Source of the DNA: CAYUNA01 sp047629355
GTDB taxonomy: Bacteria; Bacteroidota; Bacteroidia; Chitinophagales; Saprospiraceae
Length of the DNA: 7,490 nt
NCBI GenBank assembly: GCA_047629355.1
Contig: JBLHWU010000280.1
Coordinates: 1-7,490, forward strand
Reading direction: 5' to 3'
Position 1 is the stretch's first letter. Each line of letters opens with the position of its first letter. This document shows, in pieces, positions 1 through 6,434 of this stretch. The notes below the pieces were generated by a model. It worked only from the letters and a program-made list of their open reading frames with translations. It did not search any database and had not been told where the DNA came from. The translations under genes were made by a program, and so were the position numbers.

Positions 1-1
1 G

Positions 2-430
2 TCAATCCTGCCTAAAATGGATAAAATTGTTATTCTATCTGACCAATTAAATACACACCTTTCTGAAACTTTAGCGCGCTTTATCGCAGAAGAAGGCGGG
101 TATACACAAGGTGATTTGGGTGTCAAATGTGAAAGCGGTATTTTGAAAAATATGCAAACGCGAAAAAGGTTCTTAGAATCTGGACATCGTCGCATTCGTC
201 TGTTTTTTGCACCCAAACATTGCTCTTGGTTAAATCCCATTGAAAATTGGTTCGCTAAAGTACAGCGACACGTTATCAAAAATGGTAATTTTTTATCTGT
301 CAAAGAACTTGAGGACAAAATAAGAAGCTATGTCACTTTTCATAATAACCAATTAACTAAACCTCTTAAATGGAAATTTAAAGGTTTTTCAAAAGCTAAG
401 AGATTATTCAATTTTGTTGTGAAAAATTAA
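2..430 (+). CDS. IS630-family transposase, C-terminal part (5' end outside window)
   Basis: The C-terminal catalytic half of an IS630/Tc1-mariner type DDE transposase, which cuts and joins DNA at TA targets. The frame is open back to base 2, so the ATG at 17 is an internal Met and the gene begins upstream of the window. Numbered from that Met, the second catalytic Asp is D9 in ILSDQLNTH and the catalytic Glu is E76 in PKHCSWLNPIENWF. The stretch between them (LGVKCESGILKNMQTRKRFL) and the tail ending in KPLKWKFKGF match a common IS630 subgroup with a long insert between the second and third catalytic residues. The part that can be seen has no frameshift or internal stop. Whether the copy is active cannot be judged, because the first catalytic Asp and the left end are missing. 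It is convergent with the DoxX-like gene. Confidence 0.9.
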   Translation, partial: SILPKMDKIVILSDQLNTHLSETLARFIAEEGGYTQGDLGVKCESGILKNMQTRKRFLESGHRRIRLFFAPKHCSWLNPIENWFAKVQRHVIKNGNFLSVKELEDKIRSYVTFHNNQLTKPLKWKFKGFSKAKRLFNFVVKN

Positions 431-440
431 TGAGGCACTG

Positions 441-472
441 CAGTAGTTATTTTCGGGCTACACCAGTAGTTA
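441..472. repeat. 9-bp direct repeat at presumed IS630 right end
   Basis: CAGTAGTTA occurs at 441-449 and again at 464-472, a 23-base period, directly after the transposase gene. On the opposite strand the unit reads TAACTACTG. Repeated subterminal motifs of this kind can be transposase binding sites. That role is inferred from position only. The rest of the gap up to 667 is AT-rich, and I see nothing definite in it. Confidence 0.5.
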
Positions 473-667
473 CTTTTTTTTTGCACAATTAGGTTAATTT
501 AAGTTTAAAAAAAATGTCCTGCAAATATAAAACAATTTACTTCCATATCTGTATTTTTATGATAGAAACAGGTTAAATGTAGGAATATCTTTTCAGAAAA
601 AAAGGTGTCTGATAATCTCTCATTCCACCTAAGTAACGATAAAAAATAACTTACAATACTTTTGAAT

Positions 668-1918
668 TTATTGATTGTAAGGACGCTCGTTAATCCAATT
701 AAAACCACGAGCGTTTAAATTAAATTTTTTGTGATCTTTTCTGGAGAGTAGGATGTGTAACGTATCAGATTCTATAATTCCATCAAGTTCAAGAAATTCA
801 GAATTAAGGTTTTTATAGTTGAAATTATAATCTTCAGATTCAGATTCCACTTTATGTATCATTACTTTTTGAGACGTTGAATCTGTTCTAAATTTATATT
901 GATGTTTTGCATCATCCATTGTTTTTACCGTCGCTTCATCTTTTAAATCAACGATAAGATAACGCCATCTATAATCATCCGTAATTAAAGGCTGGAGTGT
1001 ATCTCTATTTTTTATAAAAGAGGAAGCTTCCCAAATTCCATATAGCAACGGTTTTTTTCTGTTCTCCCCTCTATGACTCTCCGTTGTATAAAAATTAAAA
1101 GATAGGAAACTAACAATAATAAATAAACCAATAGATTTAACCCGAAAAATGACTTTATGATATTTAGCATTTTTAACAGGATGATGATAATCATATTCTT
1201 CTACCGCTTTGTTTTTAATAAATACATTTAAAAATCTGTGGTCTGTCATAAAAATAACCAAAGCCATGGAGACTAAATGAAGGGAAAATAATTTGACAGG
1301 AATATCATAACAAAAATTCATTACCACAACTTGAGTCATTACCCCCATAACGATAAAGGAACCGAGTGTTTGTGTCCGCCTAGGGATTAAAAGTAAACCT
1401 CCTAGCACTTCTAAAAAGCCAACAAACACATTAAAGCTTTTTGAAAACCCCATGTATGTCCATGCCAATCCCATTGGCGAAAAATCACCTAAAGGTTCCA
1501 GTAAATGGGTTAAGGAAGCTGATGCAAATTGCAGCTTAAAAATTTTTACAAACCCATAAAGAAACATTGCAGCAATTAAAATAAAACGAAGAAATACCAA
1601 AAACCAATATTGGAGGGTATTGTAGCTTTTGCGTTTTCTATCTAAAAGGTTCCAAATAATAAATATTATAAAGGTTAAAATTGCATTTACAAATAAAGTT
1701 AGGTAAGCGAAAGTATGATCTCCGCTGCCATTACCACTTACCTCATATTCGTAATCTATTCCAAAAATGACTTTACCAATCCACCTATAAGGCGTTTCAA
1801 ATAAAGGACTCAAAAATGCGAGGAGTATGTATAGAACAAAATAAGTAAACAATAATCTGAAGAACACTTTGCTTGTAGTATTCCAATGTTCTCTATATTC
1901 TTGTGTTAAAAGTTTCAT
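668..1918 (-). CDS. DoxX-like multi-pass membrane protein with C-terminal soluble domain
   Basis: A 416-residue inner-membrane protein. Hydrophobic segments lie at about residues 18-40, 67-92, 102-127, 157-180, 183-204, 208-226 and 258-276. The central block, with GLAWTYMGFSKSFNVFVGFLEVLGGLLLIPRRTQTLG (about 150-186, here quoted only to identify it by its FxGxxEVxGGLLLIPRRT core), is typical of the DoxX/DoxD-like superfamily. Residues about 281-416 form a polar tail rich in charged residues (VDLKDEATVKTMDDAKHQ, ILLSRKDHKKFNL), probably a small soluble domain. Long DoxX-annotated proteins of this shape occur across Bacteroidota and have no established reaction. Some short DoxX proteins relate to thiosulfate:quinone oxidoreductase, but nothing here shows that activity. 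The ATG at 1918 gives a sensible N-terminus. No clear ribosome-binding site is visible. The next gene on this strand ends 194 bases upstream, beyond a long palindrome. Confidence 0.8.
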   Translation of the reverse strand: MKLLTQEYREHWNTTSKVFFRLLFTYFVLYILLAFLSPLFETPYRWIGKVIFGIDYEYEVSGNGSGDHTFAYLTLFVNAILTFIIFIIWNLLDRKRKSYNTLQYWFLVFLRFILIAAMFLYGFVKIFKLQFASASLTHLLEPLGDFSPMGLAWTYMGFSKSFNVFVGFLEVLGGLLLIPRRTQTLGSFIVMGVMTQVVVMNFCYDIPVKLFSLHLVSMALVIFMTDHRFLNVFIKNKAVEEYDYHHPVKNAKYHKVIFRVKSIGLFIIVSFLSFNFYTTESHRGENRKKPLLYGIWEASSFIKNRDTLQPLITDDYRWRYLIVDLKDEATVKTMDDAKHQYKFRTDSTSQKVMIHKVESESEDYNFNYKNLNSEFLELDGIIESDTLHILLSRKDHKKFNLNARGFNWINERPYNQ

Positions 1919-1951
1919 GCAGAATTGGTATTAAGGAATAGGGAAAACATA

Positions 1952-2100
1952 AGGTACCCATTCTGACTCGTTCTTTTTCCGTTTAAGAAACCTAAAAAAA
2001 GCTCAAATAACCAGTTATACTCGCTTTTTTTAAATTCCTTAAACGAAAAAATCACTTCGTTATACTGGGCGACTCCCTAATCATAGAATTCAGGGTACCT
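1952..2100. repeat. Outer inverted repeat enclosing the hairpin
   Basis: AGGTACCC at 1952-1959 is the exact reverse complement of GGGTACCT at 2093-2100. Just inside, ATTCT (1960-1964) pairs with AGAAT (2085-2089). The right side carries about 27 more bases than the left relative to the core dyad, so this is not a simple continuation of it. GTTATACT is also repeated directly at 2014-2021 and 2059-2066. This could be a decayed short mobile element or chance. No flanking target duplication is visible. Confidence 0.35.
1974..2051 (-). terminator. Long imperfect hairpin, possible terminator of the Asp-box gene
   Basis: A dyad centred between 2012 and 2013. Counting position by position without gaps, 30 of 39 pairs match. 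The strongest blocks are 1993-2002 with 2023-2032 (10 pairs, AAAAAAAGC against GCTTTTTTT) and 1980-1987 with 2038-2045, plus a small inner stem ATAAC/GTTAT at 2007-2018. On the minus strand it starts 61 bases past the stop codon of the large gene, and its descending arm contains a T-run, as in an intrinsic terminator. The stem is AT-rich, so the role is an inference. It could work in either direction. Confidence 0.5.
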
Positions 2101-2111
2101 AATTCCCAAAA

Positions 2112-5100
2112 TTATTGCTTCGGTAAAATGCCACCCTCTACCCACGGCGCACCAACTTTCACTAAATCAGCACCTAACTGCTGTATTTTTTGTTGACTAT
2201 TTTCCAATTTCGACTGAATAGCCGACAACTGTTTTTCAATAATCTGGATGGTCGCTATATTTGTTGTAGTCGGTCCGGAAGTGGAATTAGAAATACCCAG
2301 ACTAATTTTAAACAATCGCTCTCCCACTGTTGGTTTGACTTTTTCACCCACCGAACTTTTCGCTACGTCACCGTTCAAGGCTATATTCAAATCAATAATT
2401 TCTTGTCGCAATTGATGCAATCGGCTATCAAAATCACCAACATCTGCACGAGAGTTCAGCAAAGCAGTTTCCATGCCTTTCACTTTTGTCATGGCATTTC
2501 GTAAAGCTAAATTCACGGCATCAGATTGACGAACATTCGATTCATAGCGACGCCAAAAAGCGGTTACTTCTTCCATTTTTGCACCTTCCAAATGTCCTTT
2601 TTTCATCGGCACTACTTCAAATTTCTGAGCAGGTGCCAATTCCGTCACTACCCCGTCCACAGATTTGGATAAACTGACAGAATAAGTGCCGGGCGCAGCA
2701 GGCAAACCCGTTGGTGGTCCTCCCCAACTAATGCCCCCTTTTGGCTTTTCTAAATCAATCGCATTCGGAGTCGGATATTTCAAATCCCACGCCACTCGAT
2801 GAAACCCTTTTTTCGTAGCTCCTGCAATGCGCCGAACGACTTGACCATTCCTATCTTTTACCGTCAACCAGATTTTCGGTTCACTCGCTCGACCTTCCGC
2901 AGCTATTGCTTCCCAGCCAGCAAAACCAACAGATTGATTGGCTTTAGTTGCTTTCTTTTCTGCTGCTTGTCGAGCTGCTTTTTTTGATAATAAATCAGCC
3001 TTCAAATGATACGTAAACACCGCTCCGAATGGTGGATTTGGTGCAACAAAATGAGAAGCACCTTGGTCTCCTTTTGAACCATAAAAACCCAAATGGGAAC
3101 GCGGCACATACCACCAAGCTTTTCGCGAACTAAACAAAGTAGCCTCTTGTTGCAAGCTTTCCTCCGTTACTTCTCGTAAGGCAGAATAATCATCTAAGAT
3201 ATAAATTCCACGCCCAAAAGAAGCTGCGACTAAGTCATTTTCGCGTTTTTGAATCGCTAAATCTCGAAAAGAAATCGTGGGCACACCACCTTTCAATTTC
3301 GTCCAACGCTGACCACTATTGACGGAGAAATAAATGCCAAACTCCGTTCCTAAAAACAACAATTCTGGTTTCACATAATCTTGTACCAATCGCCAAACCA
3401 ACGTTCTATCAGGAATATTAGAACGAATAGAGGTCCAGGACTTTCCTTTGTCCGTACTTTTAATAAGGTAAGGCGTGTAGTCACCATATTTGTGATTATC
3501 CAAACAAACGTAAACCGTGCTGGCATCGTGCAAATCTGCTTTGATGTCATTCACAAATGCAGTTTTTGGAATACCTGAAATCGAACCAACTGAAATTTTT
3601 CGCCAGCTTTCGCCGCCATTTTCCGTCACTTGAATGATGCCATCATCCGTTCCTGCATACAATAAACCTTCTTGTTTTGGTGATTCCGCCAAGGAAGTAA
3701 TGGTATTATAATTAGACATCGCTGCCACATCCCAAGGGTTATCCCAACTTTGGCTACTGCCCATAATCGGCAAAGTCAAACGATCTTGATTTTGGGTCAA
3801 ATCTCCTGAAATTGCCGTCCATTCATCACCACGATTTTCGGAACGCCAGACGCGATGCGAAGCAAAATACAGTCGTTTGGGAGCATGGGGGCTCACCAAA
3901 ATAGGCGCATCCCAATTGAATCTTTCTGCATTTTCGTCCGCCGCAGGCTGTGGTTGAATATCCACAATTTCGCCTGTACTCATGTCCAAACGAGAAAGTT
4001 GTCCTTCTTGTCTCTCGGCATAAACGATATTGGGATTGCCTGGTTCTGTAGCCGGTTGATGACCATCCCAATCTAAAATCACCTTCCAGTCTGAGTTTTG
4101 AATGCCTTGCACATTATCCGTTCGAGAAGGTCCACCTTCAGAAGCATTGTCCTGTGTTCCTCCATAAATATTATAAAAAGGTTCCGTATCGTCAAGGGCA
4201 ATTTTGTAAAATTGAGTCAGCGGTAAATTATCAAAATATCGCCAGTTTTCTGCTAAATCATACGATTCGTAGAGTCCTCCATCGGTTCCCATCAATAAGT
4301 AGTCTGCATCATCTTTTCGGAATGCCAAAGCATGATTATCAGAGTGTTTGTGTTCTTCTTTTAATCGCTGAAATGATTTTCCACCATTGTCCGATACTTG
4401 CACTCTAACATCCATCAAATAAATTTTATCAAAATGATGTGGTGAAGCATATAATTCTTGATAATAATGTGGACCCGTACCACCAGCTACCGCATCTGCG
4501 CCTTTTACCCAAGTCGAACCTTGATCGGCAGACCGATAAACCGCCCCCGTTTTTCTATCTAATTCGATGGCAGCATACAATACATCGGGCTTGATTGGTG
4601 AAATGGCTAAACCAATTTTTCCCATATTGGAAGTCGGTAAACCCGTCTTTAATTTTTCCCATGTTTCGCCGCCGTCCGTACTTCGATGTAAACCCGATTT
4701 CGGACCTCCACCCATGTATGCCGCAACGGTTCGATGCCGTTGCCAAGTAGCTGCATATAGCTGGTCAGGATTGCGAGGATCAATGGCAATATCTGTCACG
4801 CCCGTCCATTCGTTGTCCCCCAATACTTGCTTCCAGCTTTGACCACCATCTATGGTTTTATACAAACCTCGTTCGCCACCTTTAGACCACAGTGGTCCTT
4901 GTACTGCCACCCAAATCACCTTCGAATTATCGGGATGAATGATGATTTCAGAAATATGCTCAGACTTTTTCAATCCCATATTTTTCCATGTTTTCCCCCC
5001 ATCTGCTGACTTGTAAATACCATCTCCATAGCCAAGGTGACGGCCACCGACGTTTTCGCCTGTGCCGACCCAAACCTCATTTGGATTATTGGTATTAATC

Positions 5101-5387
5101 GTGACACAACCTGTAGAAAAGGAAGTTTCGTCATCAAAAACCGGCGTCCAAGTAACTCCTGCATTTTTGGTTTTCCAAACACCACCCGACCCAACAGCGA
5201 TGTACCAGATATTTTCATTGTTGGGATGAATCGCAATATCCGCAATTCGACCCGACATAAATGCGGGTCCAATGTTTCGAAATTCGATACCTTTGAAATT
5301 ATCATCTGCCCAAATATCAGCTTTTTCTTGCGCAAAAAGAGGAGATTGAAGGAATCCTATCAGTAGGATTAGAAGAATTTTATTCAT
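2112..5387 (-). CDS. Exported BNR/Asp-box beta-propeller protein (VPS10/sortilin-like, 'glycosyl hydrolase'-annotated)
   Basis: A 1091-residue secreted or periplasmic protein. Residues 1-20 are a Sec signal peptide with a probable cleavage after LFAQ or LFA. Asp-box motifs (SxDxGxTW type) appear at about 73-80, 127-134 (SADGGKTW), 178-185, 236-243 (STDGGETW), 286-293, 332-339, 516-523, 588-595 (TENGGESW), 644-651 and 688-695. They fall in two groups, suggesting two propellers. The opening FRNIGPAFMSGRIADIAIHP and the closing SFGRGIYILDD (about 723-733) are hallmarks of this Bacteroidota family. A lysine/alanine linker (about 801-817) leads to a small beta-sandwich-like region (about 836-926: IWLTVKDRNGQVVRRI, then APGTYSVSL). 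The end (about 935-1075) is helical, probably coiled coil. No type IX sorting domain is seen. Databases often call such proteins glycosyl hydrolases, but no catalytic residues are evident and the substrate is unknown. Base composition is richer in GC than that of its neighbours. Confidence 0.88.
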   Translation of the reverse strand: MNKILLILLIGFLQSPLFAQEKADIWADDNFKGIEFRNIGPAFMSGRIADIAIHPNNENIWYIAVGSGGVWKTKNAGVTWTPVFDDETSFSTGCVTINTNNPNEVWVGTGENVGGRHLGYGDGIYKSADGGKTWKNMGLKKSEHISEIIIHPDNSKVIWVAVQGPLWSKGGERGLYKTIDGGQSWKQVLGDNEWTGVTDIAIDPRNPDQLYAATWQRHRTVAAYMGGGPKSGLHRSTDGGETWEKLKTGLPTSNMGKIGLAISPIKPDVLYAAIELDRKTGAVYRSADQGSTWVKGADAVAGGTGPHYYQELYASPHHFDKIYLMDVRVQVSDNGGKSFQRLKEEHKHSDNHALAFRKDDADYLLMGTDGGLYESYDLAENWRYFDNLPLTQFYKIALDDTEPFYNIYGGTQDNASEGGPSRTDNVQGIQNSDWKVILDWDGHQPATEPGNPNIVYAERQEGQLSRLDMSTGEIVDIQPQPAADENAERFNWDAPILVSPHAPKRLYFASHRVWRSENRGDEWTAISGDLTQNQDRLTLPIMGSSQSWDNPWDVAAMSNYNTITSLAESPKQEGLLYAGTDDGIIQVTENGGESWRKISVGSISGIPKTAFVNDIKADLHDASTVYVCLDNHKYGDYTPYLIKSTDKGKSWTSIRSNIPDRTLVWRLVQDYVKPELLFLGTEFGIYFSVNSGQRWTKLKGGVPTISFRDLAIQKRENDLVAASFGRGIYILDDYSALREVTEESLQQEATLFSSRKAWWYVPRSHLGFYGSKGDQGASHFVAPNPPFGAVFTYHLKADLLSKKAARQAAEKKATKANQSVGFAGWEAIAAEGRASEPKIWLTVKDRNGQVVRRIAGATKKGFHRVAWDLKYPTPNAIDLEKPKGGISWGGPPTGLPAAPGTYSVSLSKSVDGVVTELAPAQKFEVVPMKKGHLEGAKMEEVTAFWRRYESNVRQSDAVNLALRNAMTKVKGMETALLNSRADVGDFDSRLHQLRQEIIDLNIALNGDVAKSSVGEKVKPTVGERLFKISLGISNSTSGPTTTNIATIQIIEKQLSAIQSKLENSQQKIQQLGADLVKVGAPWVEGGILPKQ

Positions 5388-5574
5388 AGTTTAATGATTA
5401 GAAGTGAGAAATTGAAAGTCTTGAATAGCAAAGAAAACTAAAAATTTGGTAATCACTAATTTTTCAAGATATATAAGCTAATTTTGCTCAGTAATATTGC
5501 ATTTTATTTTACTAACTTGATTTCTGGAGAAATTTGACAGCGGAAATAGAAGACTTACCTTTCATCTTCACTTC
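5388..5574. other. Intergenic region upstream of the Asp-box gene
   Basis: An AT-rich spacer that should hold the promoter of the leftward Asp-box gene. I looked for the Bacteroidota promoter pattern (TTG, about 19 bases, TAnnTTTG) on the minus strand and found only near-misses, such as TAGTTTTC with poor spacing. No promoter is therefore assigned. No RNA gene or convincing small frame is seen in this part. Confidence 0.4.
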
Positions 5575-5623
5575 TTACGTGTCAATGTCCCATACTCCAT
5601 AAAAAAAAACGCAAAAGAATATT
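5575..5623 (-). pseudogene. Orphaned 3' end of the small membrane-protein gene
   Basis: If the inserted element and one copy of its 8-bp direct repeat are removed, the minus-strand frame of the small membrane gene continues here for 16 codons (LIFFCVFFYGVWDIDT) to a TAA at 5575-5577. The first of these codons straddles the joint. The restored protein would have 83 residues, and the hydrophobic run VVVISFSLFLF would extend smoothly into LIFFCVFFYG before a polar end. Some of this openness could be chance, because A-runs on the plus strand read as Phe. Confidence 0.45.
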
Positions 5624-5631
5624 AAAAATAA

Positions 5632-5755
5632 GGCACTACTGTGAAAACTGTGGATTAATACTAATTTTGGACGGTGCGAATTAAGGAGGTTACTCGAAGT
5701 AACCTCCTTAATTGACTTCTCAAAACCAACTATCCACACTTTTCATCGTAGTGCC
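5632..5755. mobile_element. MITE-like non-autonomous element, 124 bp
   Basis: The left terminus 5632-5655 starts GGCACTACTGTGAAAA and the right terminus 5732-5755 ends TTTTCATCGTAGTGCC. As reverse complements they match at 21 of 24 positions. The centre is a perfect 16-bp stem, and the segments between also show partial complementarity, so almost the whole element could fold into one long hairpin. It encodes no transposase and would depend on one supplied in trans. It is flanked by 8-bp direct repeats. The partner IS family is not identified. The adjacent IS630 is an unlikely partner, since that family duplicates TA. Confidence 0.75.
5679..5713. repeat. Perfect 16-bp stem with 3-base loop in the element's centre
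   Basis: AATTAAGGAGGTTACT (5679-5694) is the exact reverse complement of AGTAACCTCCTTAATT (5698-5713), with CGA between them. Each strand carries AAGGAGG, a full Shine-Dalgarno-like string, locked in the stem. The hairpin lies downstream of the leftward small gene and could also stop transcription, but no T-run follows it on either strand. Confidence 0.8.
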
Positions 5756-5958
5756 AAAAATAAAAAGAGTGAAAAAGAAATAACGACTACATATTCTCCT
5801 GACACTAGACATAATATCAGTATAGAAGTTAAAGCTATATATGTTGCTGATACCAATCCCCTAAAACCATAGAGGGCGACTAAAAAAAAGTATAAAATCC
5901 CTGCGCGAGATAGCAAGGTTTTGTCTATGTATTTAGTTATTAGTTTATCTGTTTTCAT
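5743..5958 (-). CDS. Small hydrophobic membrane protein, 3' end altered by the inserted element
   Basis: A 71-codon frame from ATG at 5958. A polar start (MKTDKLITKYIDKTLLSRAG) is followed by hydrophobic stretches, about residues 20-32, 38-52 and 54-70, so a protein with two or three membrane segments is likely. I do not recognise the family. The stop codon and the last three codons (A, L, R) lie inside the right inverted repeat of the MITE-like element, and the codon before them straddles the joint. The natural end therefore appears to have been replaced: only about the first 67 residues are original. The gene is short and AT-rich, and no ribosome-binding site is visible, so it may not be expressed. 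It lies downstream of the kinase/DUF3037 pair on the same strand, separated by two small hairpins. Confidence 0.4.
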   Translation of the reverse strand: MKTDKLITKYIDKTLLSRAGILYFFLVALYGFRGLVSATYIALTSILILCLVSGEYVVVISFSLFLFLALR

Positions 5959-6001
5959 GTTATTTAGTCAATTACTTACGAGGTAATATATGCGCTATTA
6001 C

Positions 6002-6050
6002 AGCTTATGTATAAGCTAGCTCGTACATCGTTTGCGAATAGTTGATGTAC
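6002..6050 (-). terminator. Two small hairpins after the kinase/DUF3037 pair
   Basis: GTACATC (6023-6029) pairs with GATGTAC (6044-6050), and AGCTTAT (6002-6008) pairs with ATAAGCT (6011-6017). They begin immediately past the DUF3037 stop codon on the minus strand. No T-run follows, so termination is only possible; they may simply be chance dyads. Confidence 0.3.
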
Positions 6051-6434
6051 CTAAAGAACATAACCATTGAAGAGGTCTTCAAGGACTTTTTCGGGGTCAG
6101 AACAAAGCCCAGGATGTGTTTTAGAACTTTGAATAATTGTACTTCTGGATGCAACCAACCATCGAAACCTTAAAGACAATTCAAGCTCACCAATAAATCC
6201 TCCATTGGGTTTTCCTTCACATATCCATTGCCAGGCTTCTAAGTATTTATTGATCATAGCCGGATCAACGTGATTCGAAAAAGAATTGATTCTTTTTGCA
6301 TCAATTTGGTATTTAATTCCAAGGTATTTTTTCCTTTTAGAAAATAGTATTACGCCAATATTCATAAATTCTTCCCGCTCAACTTTCGGAACTAATCGGA
6401 TAACGGCAAACTCGTAGGTTGTTCTATTTTGCAT
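6051..6434 (-). CDS. DUF3037 family protein
   Basis: A 127-residue soluble protein of the DUF3037 family, whose function is unknown. The N-terminal signature YEFAVIRLVPKVEREEFMNIGVILF (about residues 7-31, recognisable by its VIRLVPKVEREEFMNIGVIL core) and the C-terminal signature FRWLVASRSTIIQ followed by HPGLCSDPEKVLEDLF (about 90-122) are both present, so it is full length. I chose the ATG at 6434. A longer frame would need a TTG at 6461 and adds nine residues the family does not need. The start overlaps the end of the kinase gene by 11 bases, which suggests translational coupling and a joint function. Genes of this family are regularly found beside HipA-like kinases, so it may act as a partner or substrate of that kinase. 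This is an inference. Confidence 0.88.
   Translation of the reverse strand: MQNRTTYEFAVIRLVPKVEREEFMNIGVILFSKRKKYLGIKYQIDAKRINSFSNHVDPAMINKYLEAWQWICEGKPNGGFIGELELSLRFRWLVASRSTIIQSSKTHPGLCSDPEKVLEDLFNGYVL

Larger units (their letters stand above)
1..479 (+). mobile_element. IS630-family insertion sequence, right portion
   Basis: The transposase stop codon at 428-430 is followed by about 45 bases with the look of an IS end: two copies of CAGTAGTTA (441-449 and 464-472), then a T-run. IS630 elements usually end a few tens of bases past the transposase stop and duplicate a TA dinucleotide. The left end is outside the window, so the inverted repeat cannot be matched and the outer boundary (around 470-480) is an estimate. 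Confidence 0.6.
5624..5763. repeat. 8-bp flanking direct repeats (probable target-site duplication)
   Basis: AAAAATAA lies at 5624-5631, directly left of the inverted-repeat element, and again at 5756-5763, directly right of it. Both copies abut the element exactly, as expected for a target-site duplication. The sequence is simple and A-rich, which lowers its weight taken alone. Eight-base duplications are known for several IS families, including IS1595, ISL3 and IS6. Confidence 0.65.

Noticed and set aside
433..446. Resemblance between AGGCACTGCAGTAG near the IS630 end and the AGGCACTACTG start of the MITE-like element
   Set aside because: Only AGGCACT is shared before the sequences diverge, and the target duplications differ (TA expected against 8 bp seen), so a common transposase is not supported.
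505..708. 67-codon minus-strand open frame overlapping the 3' end of the DoxX-like gene
   Set aside because: It overlaps a well-supported gene in another frame and its composition is that of AT-rich spacer (many Phe and Leu). No recognisable features.
3826..4071. Minus-strand open frame inside the Asp-box gene
   Set aside because: A shadow of the large gene in another frame; the product is rich in Arg, Cys and Ser with no domain. The same applies to the other frames, on both strands, between 2190 and 5366.
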